The notes beneath the pieces were generated by a model that was not told the origin of the DNA, ran no database searches, and saw only the letters and a list, made by a program, of their open reading frames with translations. From Actinomycetes bacterium (lineage in GTDB: Bacteria > Actinomycetota > Actinomycetes > Actinomycetales > Micrococcaceae): a DNA stretch of 64,000 bases. The stretch is taken from contig JAFAAV010000089.1 in the NCBI GenBank assembly GCA_023426375.1, forward strand, positions 14,495-78,494, given 5' to 3'. The position numbers and the translations under genes are program-made. Shown piece after piece: positions 1-6,582 of the stretch (positions within the stretch are counted from its first letter, which is position 1; every line of letters begins with the position of its first letter).

Positions 1-228
1 CCGGAGAAGAAGTTGCACCGCGTCGACGAGCTCACCGAGCAGCACATTGGCCGTGACGTGACCGTGGGCGGGCAGCCGTGGGCGGTGCGTGGCCGACTGG
101 TCGAGAGGACACCGGACCCGAAGGGCTGGCAGGTACTGACCGTGCGACGTCGTGATGGGCGCACCAGCTCGATCACTGTTCCGAAAGACACTTACGTGCT
201 TGTGCACAGGAAGAAGGAAGCAGCGTGA
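1..228 (+). CDS. small phage protein, 5' end outside window
   Basis: The frame is open from base 1, so the true start may lie upstream; the first start-like codon inside the window is TTG at 13, giving 71 residues. The product is basic, with many Arg, Lys and Val residues and alternating charged strands that suggest a small beta-rich fold. No family is recognised. Its stop overlaps the GTG start of the next gene (GTGA), so the two are probably translationally coupled in the early prophage operon. Confidence 0.6.
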   Translation, partial: PEKKLHRVDELTEQHIGRDVTVGGQPWAVRGRLVERTPDPKGWQVLTVRRRDGRTSSITVPKDTYVLVHRKKEAA

Positions 229-407
229 AGACACAGGTAATCGCCAAGGCCGGCGACAAGAAGACTGGCATGACTCTCGCGGACCTGCACCAGTGGGTGC
301 ATGACGCCCTCGGGCGCGACATCAACCCGCGCACCCCCGTGCACGTGGTCGTGGGCTTCCGTGGCCAGCTGCAGCAGATCCAGACGAAGGACGCGCCCGA
401 CCAGTAG
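225..407 (+). CDS. small phage protein, unknown function
   Basis: This gene encodes 60 residues from a GTG start that overlaps the previous stop codon; AAGGAAG just upstream is a good ribosome binding site. The middle of the protein (LADLHQWVHDAL) looks like an amphipathic helix, followed by a Val-rich strand (VHVVVGF). I do not recognise the family. Its place in an early operon of overlapping genes supports it being real. Confidence 0.6.
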   Translation: MKTQVIAKAGDKKTGMTLADLHQWVHDALGRDINPRTPVHVVVGFRGQLQQIQTKDAPDQ

Positions 408-495
408 CGCACCCGCCCAACGTTTGTGCCCGCGCTACTGGATAGGACCCCCACATGTATCCACCATTCCCAACCATCACGGAGGTGAACGCACC

Positions 496-1587
496 ATGCC
501 ATGGCTGAAAGTCGGCGACCAGGCTGCGTTCCACCCCGTGGTGACTGCGCCATTGGAGCAGGACGACGCCGATGATCGCTTGATCAACGAGTTGTTCGGT
601 TTCGTGGCGCGCTGCGCGGTCGCCGCAGCGGCGCACGAACTGGACTACATCGTGCCGATCGGTACGGCCCGGCAGATCGCCGGCTTGTCTCGCGCGTCCC
701 AGCTCATTGACGCCGCGGTGGCCGCCGGTTACTTCACCCGCGTGGTCGCTGACGGTAAGCCAGCGTTGCGGCTGTATGAGGACGATAACGGCGACCTGTT
801 CAACATGATCTTGAAGGACGAGCGGGCCTGGAAGAACCAGCGACGCAACGACCAGCGGAACGTAGAGCTCACGGTCCCGGTCCGATTGCGCGATGGTGAC
901 GAGTGCCGCTGGTGCGGGAAGCTCGTGAGCTGGACTGATCGCAAGTCCGGTCGTGGCGCAACTTACGACCACCTACGACCAGGGCACGCGGCCACCACGG
1001 ATACGTTCGTGGTGTGCTGCAAGTCCTGCAACTCGTCCCGGCAAGATGATCCCGATTGGAACGGGAAACTTCGCAAGCCCCCGGCCAAACCGTTCTACGG
1101 CGCGGCAACGGTAGCTTTCCTCGCGAAGTACGGCAAGACGGTCGCACCCACTGTGGAGCGACCAGAGGTTGTTGACGCTCCCACGGAGACCAACGGCACG
1201 AATCAGGATAAGGGCGACGGCAGCGCACCCGGCCCGCAGGCAACGGCTATCTCCGGCTTGCAGGGCGACGGCAGCGCATCCGGTCCCGTAACTGATTCGA
1301 CTCCGGAACCTCCCATGGTCGAGCGACCAACCGATGCCGAACCACCACCAGCGGATCAAGATCTAATCCCGAGCCAGATTTCAGGGGTGTCGGATCTAGA
1401 TATGCCGGGACGGGACGGGACGGATCGGGTCAGGTCTGTAAGGGACGGGCCAGAACAGGCCGTGCCTGGAAAGGCCGGCAGGCCCAGATCTCAACCACCT
1501 CGTGATGGAAGTTCCCTCGATAAGGCTCCACCACCATCTCCATCTCAGAAACGTAAGCGACCTCGGAAAAGAAAGAACAGGCGATGA
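496..1587 (+). CDS. HNH endonuclease-type protein with disordered tail
   Basis: A 363-residue protein starting at ATG 496 behind a GGAGG site at about 480-484; the frame is open further upstream but without such a site. An HNH-like zinc fold is visible: CxxC at C137/C140, a DH pair at D158-H159 with H164, and C175/C178 followed by N179. This points to a metal-dependent DNA endonuclease, perhaps used in phage replication or recombination. The last 140 residues or so are rich in Pro, Asp and Gly and end in a strongly basic Lys/Arg tail, so they are probably disordered. Two copies of a GDGSA(P/S)GP-like segment (DNA near 1215 and 1265) show local duplication. The stop overlaps the rusA start. 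Confidence 0.75.
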   Translation: MPWLKVGDQAAFHPVVTAPLEQDDADDRLINELFGFVARCAVAAAAHELDYIVPIGTARQIAGLSRASQLIDAAVAAGYFTRVVADGKPALRLYEDDNGDLFNMILKDERAWKNQRRNDQRNVELTVPVRLRDGDECRWCGKLVSWTDRKSGRGATYDHLRPGHAATTDTFVVCCKSCNSSRQDDPDWNGKLRKPPAKPFYGAATVAFLAKYGKTVAPTVERPEVVDAPTETNGTNQDKGDGSAPGPQATAISGLQGDGSASGPVTDSTPEPPMVERPTDAEPPPADQDLIPSQISGVSDLDMPGRDGTDRVRSVRDGPEQAVPGKAGRPRSQPPRDGSSLDKAPPPSPSQKRKRPRKRKNRR

Positions 1588-1985
1588 GAGTCAGGAAAGA
1601 GAATCCGGAAGTGGGTGTGCTCAAGATCCCGATGGGTGCTGACTGGATCAGTTCCAATGGTCGGGAGCACTGGCGGCCCAAGGCTCAGAAGTCCAAGGCG
1701 TGGCGTCAGACTGCGATGCTCGTGGGTCAGTCCTCGGGTCTGGTGTTCACGGTCCCGGTTGATGTCGTGGTCCAGGTGCATAAGCGGTTCGCGTCCAATC
1801 GGTGGGACCCGCACAACCTGTGGCCGACTGCGAAGCCTGTGATCGATGGGCTCGTGGATGCTGGGGTGTTGGTGGACGACGACACGAAGCACATTCGCTC
1901 GAGCAGCATCCGTGCCGGTGAGGCGGATCGGTTGCGGCCTGGGCTGACGATCACCATTCGACCAGTCCAGGAGGACCAGCCATGA
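1584..1985 (+). CDS. RusA-family Holliday junction resolvase
   Basis: A 133-residue protein with the RusA signature: W74-D75 then N78, K84, D88 and the acidic cluster D98-D100 (motif DPHNLWPTAKPVIDGL then VDDD). RusA enzymes are dimeric Mg-dependent nucleases that cut four-way DNA junctions during phage recombination or replication. Length fits the family. It starts ATGA over the HNH stop and ends ATGA over the next gene, so it belongs to the early operon. Function is inferred from the conserved acidic residues. Confidence 0.85.
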   Translation: MRVRKENPEVGVLKIPMGADWISSNGREHWRPKAQKSKAWRQTAMLVGQSSGLVFTVPVDVVVQVHKRFASNRWDPHNLWPTAKPVIDGLVDAGVLVDDDTKHIRSSSIRAGEADRLRPGLTITIRPVQEDQP

Positions 1986-2218
1986 GCGAGGAATTCGAAG
2001 CCGCAGACCTGACCGATGAGATTGCCAAGGCCCTAGGCGTGCCGATCGTCACGCATTACATGGTGGTTGCTAACTGCATCACCGACGACGGGGGCCAACA
2101 AGTACACGAGACATCTTCACCAGGAATGTTGCATTGGCAGAAGTACGGGCTGCTAGGCCAAGCCCTTTCAACCTACGAAGGTCAACCACTCTGGTCTGTC
2201 GAGGAGGACGAAGGATGA
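1982..2218 (+). CDS. small acidic phage protein, unknown function
   Basis: This gene encodes 78 residues between rusA and a zinc/HTH protein, overlapping both by ATGA. The protein is acidic and ends in EEDEG. The segment THYMVVANCITDDG suggests a short beta hairpin, and the second half reads like a variable phage accessory protein. No family or motif is recognised. Confidence 0.65.
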   Translation: MSEEFEAADLTDEIAKALGVPIVTHYMVVANCITDDGGQQVHETSSPGMLHWQKYGLLGQALSTYEGQPLWSVEEDEG

Positions 2219-3006
2219 GCGCCCTGTGTGTGATTGATCAGGTGCCAGCCACCGTGGGGAATCTGTGCACGGGCTGTGTCACCAAGCTCCATACGACGGT
2301 GCTGCAGGTGCCGCGTCTGCTGGTTGAATTGGATGTGACGATCACGAAGCAAGCCCGACAGACCACGCCCGGTGCTGGCGGCTCAGGCGGCGAGCGCGCG
2401 TTGGTGTTGAATCTTGCGGCGTCGGATGCTGCGGACAAGGTGAGGATGTGGTTACGTGCGGTCGCTCATCTGACGGTGGCCAACGGTGAGCCGGTGCCGG
2501 TGGGCATGAGGGATCTGGCGGCGTGGACGGCTCGACGGCTGTCGGCCGCGGCTAGGCATCCGGAGATCGCAGCGTACTGGGCCGGGCTGATGAACGCTAT
2601 AGCTGAGGGAATGCGCTGCATTGATCGGGCACCGGAGAGGCGCGTAGTTGGCGTCTGTGAATGCGGAATGGCCTTGGTCGCTACCCGTTCTGAAGGGGTG
2701 GTGGAGTGCCGAACCTGCAACCGTGTGTATGAAATCTCCGAGTGGATTGCGTACCGCGACAGCAAGGTGCTCGACCTCGTGGCCACGCCGACGGAGATAT
2801 GCGCCTACTTCGCCAGTGCATTCGACGTGAAACTGACGGACAACGAGATTCGCAGGTGGAAGAGAAAGGGGTTGTTGAGTGCCGCGCAAGAGACGCCTAC
2901 GCGTAGAAAGTACCGGGTAGGTGATGTCGTAGCTACGTGGGAAAGTTGGTACGGGAAAGGCCTGCCGGGGAGACGAGCAGAGGTGGATTCGAGTGGCGCA
3001 GTGTGA
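2215..3006 (+). CDS. phage zinc-finger and helix-turn-helix protein
   Basis: A 263-residue protein starting at ATG 2215, inside the previous stop (ATGA). It has an N-terminal Cys pair (LCTGC), a middle helical part, a zinc-ribbon-like knuckle (CECG then CRTCN), and a C-terminal segment resembling a MerR-like winged helix-turn-helix (TPTEICAYFA then NEIRRWKRKGLL, followed by RRKYRVGDV). The C-terminal layout is that of DNA-binding phage proteins that sit near replication genes in actinophages. Regulator or replication accessory are both possible. It overlaps the next gene by 14 bases. Confidence 0.7.
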   Translation: MSALCVIDQVPATVGNLCTGCVTKLHTTVLQVPRLLVELDVTITKQARQTTPGAGGSGGERALVLNLAASDAADKVRMWLRAVAHLTVANGEPVPVGMRDLAAWTARRLSAAARHPEIAAYWAGLMNAIAEGMRCIDRAPERRVVGVCECGMALVATRSEGVVECRTCNRVYEISEWIAYRDSKVLDLVATPTEICAYFASAFDVKLTDNEIRRWKRKGLLSAAQETPTRRKYRVGDVVATWESWYGKGLPGRRAEVDSSGAV

Positions 3007-3676
3007 TGTGTGGTTTTTGGAACCGGACATGTTGAATGCGATGACGCGCCGCGGTGAGTCTTTGGTGTTCAGCGATCATGATGATGACCTTCCGCATCCT
3101 GAACTGAGGGCGCCGTCGTGGCCGGAGAAGGAAGTCCAGGATCGGTACTTTCAATCCGTTTTCGCGATGGACCGCTGCTCGTGGGAAGGCTGTGATCAAT
3201 GGTTGCGATGGGCATTTATCCCGTTGTGTAGGGAGCATGCGGTCAGGGTTTGGGCCTATGTCGATGGGCGTGAGGCGTCTGGGGTTCATATGATCGCTCG
3301 GCGGGAACTGCTAAAGGATGTGAAGGCCCGCGAGTCCAATAGGTTTGCTATTCAAACGAGACCTGGATGGATCTACTACTTGCAGGTGGGCAATCTCATC
3401 AAGATTGGGTTCACCTACGATCTGGATCGGCGGGTGGCGCAGTACCCGCCCAACGTTGAGTTGCTGGCATTTCACGCTGGTACTTGGGAACTCGAACAGG
3501 CTTTGCATCGCAGGTTCTCGCTGGAACGAGAGAAGGGGCGGGAGTGGTACCGGCCATCGGAAATCATGATGCAGCACGTGCGTCGCGCTATTGAACTGAC
3601 ACCCACGAGAGAGCAGTACTTGCATGCCTACATCTCTGACGGTAGTCTTCGATCAAATGGAATGAGTCTCGAATAG
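2993..3676 (+). CDS. GIY-YIG family (T5orf172/Mug113-type) nuclease-like protein
   Basis: A 227-residue protein starting at GTG 2993, behind an AGAGG site, inside the end of the preceding gene. The C-terminal half carries the short GIY-YIG fold of the T5orf172 type: GWIYYLQVGNLIKIGFT, then DLDRRVAQYP, then the helix ELEQALHRRF and EWYRPS. The N-terminal half has a C-W-E-G-C ... C-x-x-H knuckle that may bind zinc. Members are thought to cut or nick DNA, and some are homing-like elements in phages. It is the last gene before a terminator, closing the early operon. Confidence 0.75.
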   Translation: MAQCDVWFLEPDMLNAMTRRGESLVFSDHDDDLPHPELRAPSWPEKEVQDRYFQSVFAMDRCSWEGCDQWLRWAFIPLCREHAVRVWAYVDGREASGVHMIARRELLKDVKARESNRFAIQTRPGWIYYLQVGNLIKIGFTYDLDRRVAQYPPNVELLAFHAGTWELEQALHRRFSLEREKGREWYRPSEIMMQHVRRAIELTPTREQYLHAYISDGSLRSNGMSLE

Positions 3677-3695
3677 AGATCATTGAGTTTCGAAA

Positions 3696-3717
3696 GCCCC
3701 GGCGTTCACGTCGGGGC
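3696..3717 (+). terminator. Rho-independent terminator of early operon
   Basis: Inverted repeat GCCCCG / CGGGGC with extra CG pairing inside, about 20 bases after the stop of the GIY-YIG gene, followed by CCTTCGTC. It would end the early prophage operon. The U-run is weak, so it may be only partly efficient. Confidence 0.7.
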
Positions 3718-3827
3718 CTTCGTCGTACCTGGTTCAGTGCGTCAACGTCACCACCGTGGCTGAATGATCATGCCTGCCACGGGTTCGGATCGAAGATAGG
3801 CGAGGCGGATCTTACTTCTTGCCGCTG

Positions 3828-4034
3828 ATGATTCTTTCTGCGTGCTGGCCATCTTCTTGAGTACCAACCTCAGCACCGGGCCTCGTTCGCTACCGGGTCG
3901 TTACCGCCGTCGCTGGGTTGACCGGCTGGCCACCGGGCGCATTGCGCGAACTTGGCCACCTACTTCATGCCGGGGAGTGCGTGATGATCGTGCAGGGCAT
4001 GGGCAATACCCCGCCCGACGCCACCGCAGTGTGA
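3828..4034 (+). pseudogene. possible degenerate small phage gene
   Basis: From ATG 3828 the frame reads 10 codons, meets an in-frame TGA at 3858-3860, then stays open to TGA 4032-4034. The second part has GC-rich third codon positions and a protein-like helix (LRELGHLLHAGECVMIVQGM). There is no good ribosome binding site; TTG at 3918 could start a 38-residue product. This may be a remnant with a nonsense mutation, or chance. Confidence 0.3.
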
Positions 4035-4038
4035 GTCG

Positions 4039-4157
4039 ATACCCCTCCCACCCTTGGGCGCGGCGCTGGTCTGATGTACCCCCGGGGGCCTTGATGATGG
4101 TTCCCTCCCTGGGTGATGGGTCGGGGGAGGGGTATGACCCAGGGGGGTATCCCTGGG
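4039..4157. repeat. iterated GGGGTAT words and inverted repeats
   Basis: An 11-bp perfect inverted pair (ATACCCCTCCC at 4039-4049, GGGAGGGGTAT at 4125-4135) is followed by a hairpin CCCAGGG/CCCTGGG at 4138-4157 whose loop contains GGGTAT. The stretch lies about 2 kb before the small terminase gene. It could be a protein-binding array, a cos or pac element, or a transcript structure. Confidence 0.45.
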
Positions 4158-4225
4158 CCACAGCCCCGACGCCTGACCGGCACCCCGCCTCGCGCTGGTG
4201 CACCCTCGTTGAGTAGAGAGGCCTG

Positions 4226-4396
4226 ATGATGGTAGCCATCAGGACATGCCAGTGTGGTTGCCCTGCTGTGACTGGGCCATGGTGTTGGCGGTGCGCGCAT
4301 GATCGGGCACCGAAGGAATCGACACTGGGTTTCATCCCGTGGGGCAGCGATGAGTTTGGATCTGACCCTGGTGAACCTGACGTCGTGACCAGCTGA
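4226..4396 (+). CDS. 56-residue zinc-knuckle protein
   Basis: A short reading frame from ATG 4226 (or the adjacent ATG 4229) to TGA 4394-4396, 20 bases before the next gene, with AGAGAGG as a possible ribosome binding site. The product begins MMVAIRTCQCGCPAVTG and continues with CWRC, a compact Cys4 arrangement that would bind one zinc, and ends in an acidic tail (DEFGSDPGEPD). Tiny zinc proteins of this sort are common beside HNH genes in actinophages. No function can be assigned. Confidence 0.6.
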   Translation: MMVAIRTCQCGCPAVTGPWCWRCAHDRAPKESTLGFIPWGSDEFGSDPGEPDVVTS

Positions 4397-4416
4397 GAGC
4401 AACGGAGGTGATGACC

Positions 4417-4821
4417 GTGCCGAGAGCACGCAAGGCCTGCGGGTTTCCTGGCTGCTCGACCAAGGTTCGAGGCATCACCTATTGCGATGATCATCAACCG
4501 ATGAACTGGCGAGGTGATCCAAGGACCTCGACAGCCGAACACAAGGCATGGCGACTGACGGTGCTAAGACGAGATCACTTCCGATGCCAGCTCAAGTTCC
4601 CCGGCTGCTCAGGCCGTGCGACGATCGGTGACCACAAGGTGGCGGTCGCGTTCGGTGGTGCTGAGTTCGACCTGTCGAATGGGCAGGCGGCGTGTTCGAA
4701 CTGCCACACGATCAAGACGCAGGCCGAGTCGAGGGAGGGGCGGCGCCGGGCTGGCCAGACCGGGGGGCCTCCACCCCCTCCCCCTCTGTTTCCTTCCCAC
4801 GCTAAGGTTCGTGGAACTTAG
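4417..4821 (+). CDS. HNH endonuclease, packaging-region type
   Basis: GTG 4417 (MPRARKACGFPGC) is preferred because it lies 8 bases after GGAGG (4404-4408); GTG 4408 and ATG 4411 are too close to that site. The 134-residue product has an N-terminal CxxxC/CxxH knuckle, then a typical HNH core: RRDHFRCQL, C-S-G-R-A-T-I-G-D-H-K, and NGQAACSNCHTIKTQAE. Free-standing HNH proteins next to terminase genes assist the terminase in cutting concatemers in several cos phages, so a packaging role is likely. The C-terminus is a Pro-rich tail. Confidence 0.82.
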   Translation: MPRARKACGFPGCSTKVRGITYCDDHQPMNWRGDPRTSTAEHKAWRLTVLRRDHFRCQLKFPGCSGRATIGDHKVAVAFGGAEFDLSNGQAACSNCHTIKTQAESREGRRRAGQTGGPPPPPPLFPSHAKVRGT

Positions 4822-4924
4822 ATCTGTGCGGGTTGGGGAATCACCCCCAAATCACCCTCTGACTAGGGTAAACACCCCGTTTCGACCCCCCTGAGGGTGC
4901 ATCGGTGAACGCGCGGAAGTGTTA

Positions 4925-4969
4925 CGGATAATCCGCGTGATTACAGGGTGGTTTTGGTAAACTGAGGGC
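4925..4969 (+). promoter_or_regulatory. extended -10 promoter with palindromic operator
   Basis: An 11-bp palindrome CGGATAATCCG (4925-4935) sits where a -35 element would fall. An extended -10, TGGTAAACT (TG-n-TAAACT, hexamer 4958-4963), ends 6 bases before ATG 4970. That spacing puts the transcript start at or next to the A of the ATG, which predicts a leaderless mRNA. The palindrome could be a repressor site. Confidence 0.5.
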
Positions 4970-5512
4970 ATGCCTAGAACATGCGCTCGCTGCGGGGATT
5001 CAATCAACCTGCTGCGCGATGGCGCGCAGTACTGCTCGGCCCGCTGCCGCGTCGCAGCCAAACGAGACCGCGATCGGAAAGCCAAGCTGCCGGCCGCCAT
5101 GACCAGCGCTCGCCAGTGGGTGCGCCGGGACAAGAAGAAGCGCCCCGTCCGAGCCGACAACGGCCGGTGGGCCTCGGTCACCAACCCCGAGAGCTGGTGC
5201 ACCTACGAGGAAGCGAAGAAGTCCAAGCGCGGCGCCGGCCTCGGCTTCGTGCTCACCGCAGACGACGACATCTCGTGCATCGACCTCGACCACTGCATTC
5301 ACGACGGGCAACTAGACCCACGGGCTCAGAAGCTCATCGAGGGAACCCCGAACAAACTGTTCGTGGAGATCTCCCAGTCCGGCGAGGGCGTGCACATCTG
5401 GCACACCGGCGGACCCGGACGCGGCAGCCGCCGCCGAGAGAATGGGCTGCTGGTCGAGAGATACAGCCAAGGTCGCTACATCGCAGTCACCGGAAAACTA
5501 TTGGAGGTGTGA
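4970..5512 (+). CDS. stand-alone primase-polymerase (AEP-like) domain with zinc finger
   Basis: 180 residues. The N-terminus is a zinc finger (C5, C8, C22, C26). The rest resembles the catalytic core of phage primase-polymerases of the archaeo-eukaryotic primase class: GLGFVLTADDD then I104-D105-L106-D107-H108 (metal-binding DxD), S137-G-E-G-V-H142 (nucleotide-binding sxH motif), and GRYIAVTG. Usually this domain is fused to a helicase or longer C-terminal part; here the protein stops right after the core. The gene sits between two HNH genes just before the terminases. It probably makes primers or short DNA, or has become a nucleic-acid-binding accessory. Confidence 0.7.
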   Translation: MPRTCARCGDSINLLRDGAQYCSARCRVAAKRDRDRKAKLPAAMTSARQWVRRDKKKRPVRADNGRWASVTNPESWCTYEEAKKSKRGAGLGFVLTADDDISCIDLDHCIHDGQLDPRAQKLIEGTPNKLFVEISQSGEGVHIWHTGGPGRGSRRRENGLLVERYSQGRYIAVTGKLLEV

Positions 5513-5514
5513 CC

Positions 5515-6084
5515 ATGGCGCAGCCACTGGAACTACCTCGTGAAGTCACGGGAACCGTGCCGGGGTGCATTGGGTGCGGTGGGGAGGTGCCCGCATCAAG
5601 AGGGACAAAGCCTCGACGCTGGTGTTCTGAATCCTGCAGGGTCCGTAATTACTATCAAAACCACCCGGACAAGCGTGAAGAAAAACGACTGGCTGACCAG
5701 CGCCGACACCGAAAAGCGTTTGTTCCCAAGGAGAGCAAACACGAACACGTGTGTTTGGAATGTGCCAATTTGTTCGTCTCGAACCATAGAAAGTCAAAGT
5801 ACTGTTCCATTCGGTGCGCAGGACGAGCTTCAAGACGAGTGCGGCGAGCACGTTCTAGGGGAGTGCGAACCGAAGAGTTCAGTTACTTGGAAATCGCGGA
5901 ACGAGATGGGTGGATTTGCCAGCTGTGCCACGAGCCAGTTGACCCTTGGGCAGAGAAACCCGACCCGATGCGAGGTTCCTTGGACCATGACACTCCCATA
6001 TCGCGGGGTGGAGAAAACACTCGAGAGAACCTTCAGCTGGCACATCTGAGCTGCAACTGCAGTAAGCGCGATCGTATGAACTGA
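5515..6084 (+). CDS. HNH endonuclease with tandem zinc fingers
   Basis: Starts at ATG 5515 with TTGGAGG just upstream, 2 bases after the previous stop. The 189-residue protein has two CxxC...CxxxC zinc fingers (CIGCG/CSESC and CLECA/CSIRC), a very basic linker (RASRRVRRARSRG), then an HNH core: ERDGWICQLCHEPV, SLDHDTPISRGG, NLQLAHLSCNCSKRDR. This is the third HNH protein in the prophage window. Neighbouring the small terminase, it may take part in packaging or act as a homing nuclease. Confidence 0.82.
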   Translation: MAQPLELPREVTGTVPGCIGCGGEVPASRGTKPRRWCSESCRVRNYYQNHPDKREEKRLADQRRHRKAFVPKESKHEHVCLECANLFVSNHRKSKYCSIRCAGRASRRVRRARSRGVRTEEFSYLEIAERDGWICQLCHEPVDPWAEKPDPMRGSLDHDTPISRGGENTRENLQLAHLSCNCSKRDRMN

Positions 6085-6096
6085 GCGGAGGTGCGC

Positions 6097-6561
6097 ATGC
6101 CTGGGCCACTGCCTAAGCCTGTTGGAGTCCGCGCGCGGCGTCACAAGACATCGACTGCGGCGAAACTGCGCTCAGATGCGACGATTATCGCCCCGGAGCT
6201 ACCGCCACTGCCATTGAACCAAGAATGGCATGAACTCGTGCGCACCTGGTGGGAAGACATCTGGGCATCCCCGATGGCGCCGGAATACACCGAGTCAGAC
6301 CGGCACGGTTTGTTCAAGGTGGCTATGCTCCATCAGGACTTCTGGACTGCCGAAAGCTCGAAAGGCCGCCAGGATGCGGCCAAAGAAATCAGGTTGCAAG
6401 AGATGCGATATGGACTCTCACCAATCGACCGACGACGACTCCAATGGGAGATCGAAAGGACCGAGGAAGCCAAGGATCGGGGCACACGCCGGCGCGCTGG
6501 CGGCTCGACATCCCGACAACCTGATGAAGGTGATGACCCGAGGCTGACTCTCGTGCAGTAG
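6097..6561 (+). CDS. small terminase subunit
   Basis: A 154-residue protein starting MPGPLPKPVGVRARRHK at ATG 6097, 5 bases after GGAGG. The opening Gly/Pro/Arg run and the following conserved block (LPPLPLNQEWHELVRTWWED, then SEMAPEYTESD-like residues) are typical of actinophage small terminase subunits, which recognise phage DNA and hand it to the large subunit. Immediately upstream of the large terminase, with a 21-base gap, as expected. Confidence 0.85.
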   Translation: MPGPLPKPVGVRARRHKTSTAAKLRSDATIIAPELPPLPLNQEWHELVRTWWEDIWASPMAPEYTESDRHGLFKVAMLHQDFWTAESSKGRQDAAKEIRLQEMRYGLSPIDRRRLQWEIERTEEAKDRGTRRRAGGSTSRQPDEGDDPRLTLVQ

Positions 6562-6582
6562 CCCGAGAATGGAGGCGGCACA

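Larger units (their letters stand above)
3720..4225 (+). other. 500-bp stretch without a convincing intact gene
   Basis: Between the early terminator and the next small gene no frame gives a convincing intact protein. The left part holds a possible broken small reading frame (3828-4034). The right part is full of G and C runs with repeated GGGGTAT words and inverted repeats (4039-4157). It may act in DNA packaging or gene control, but nothing here proves that. Confidence 0.5.

Noticed and set aside
3858..3860. TGA as a recoded (selenocysteine) codon
   Set aside because: No hairpin of the needed type follows and the frame is weak; a nonsense mutation or chance is simpler.
3842..4216. 124-codon + strand frame from GTG 3842
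   Set aside because: Product is Arg/Pro/Trp-rich with no ribosome binding site, and another frame in the same stretch has better coding features. Looks like a GC-rich chance frame.
3901..4542. 213-codon - strand frame opposite the non-coding region and HNH gene
   Set aside because: It runs antisense over the real 4226-4396 and 4417-4821 genes and has low-complexity composition.
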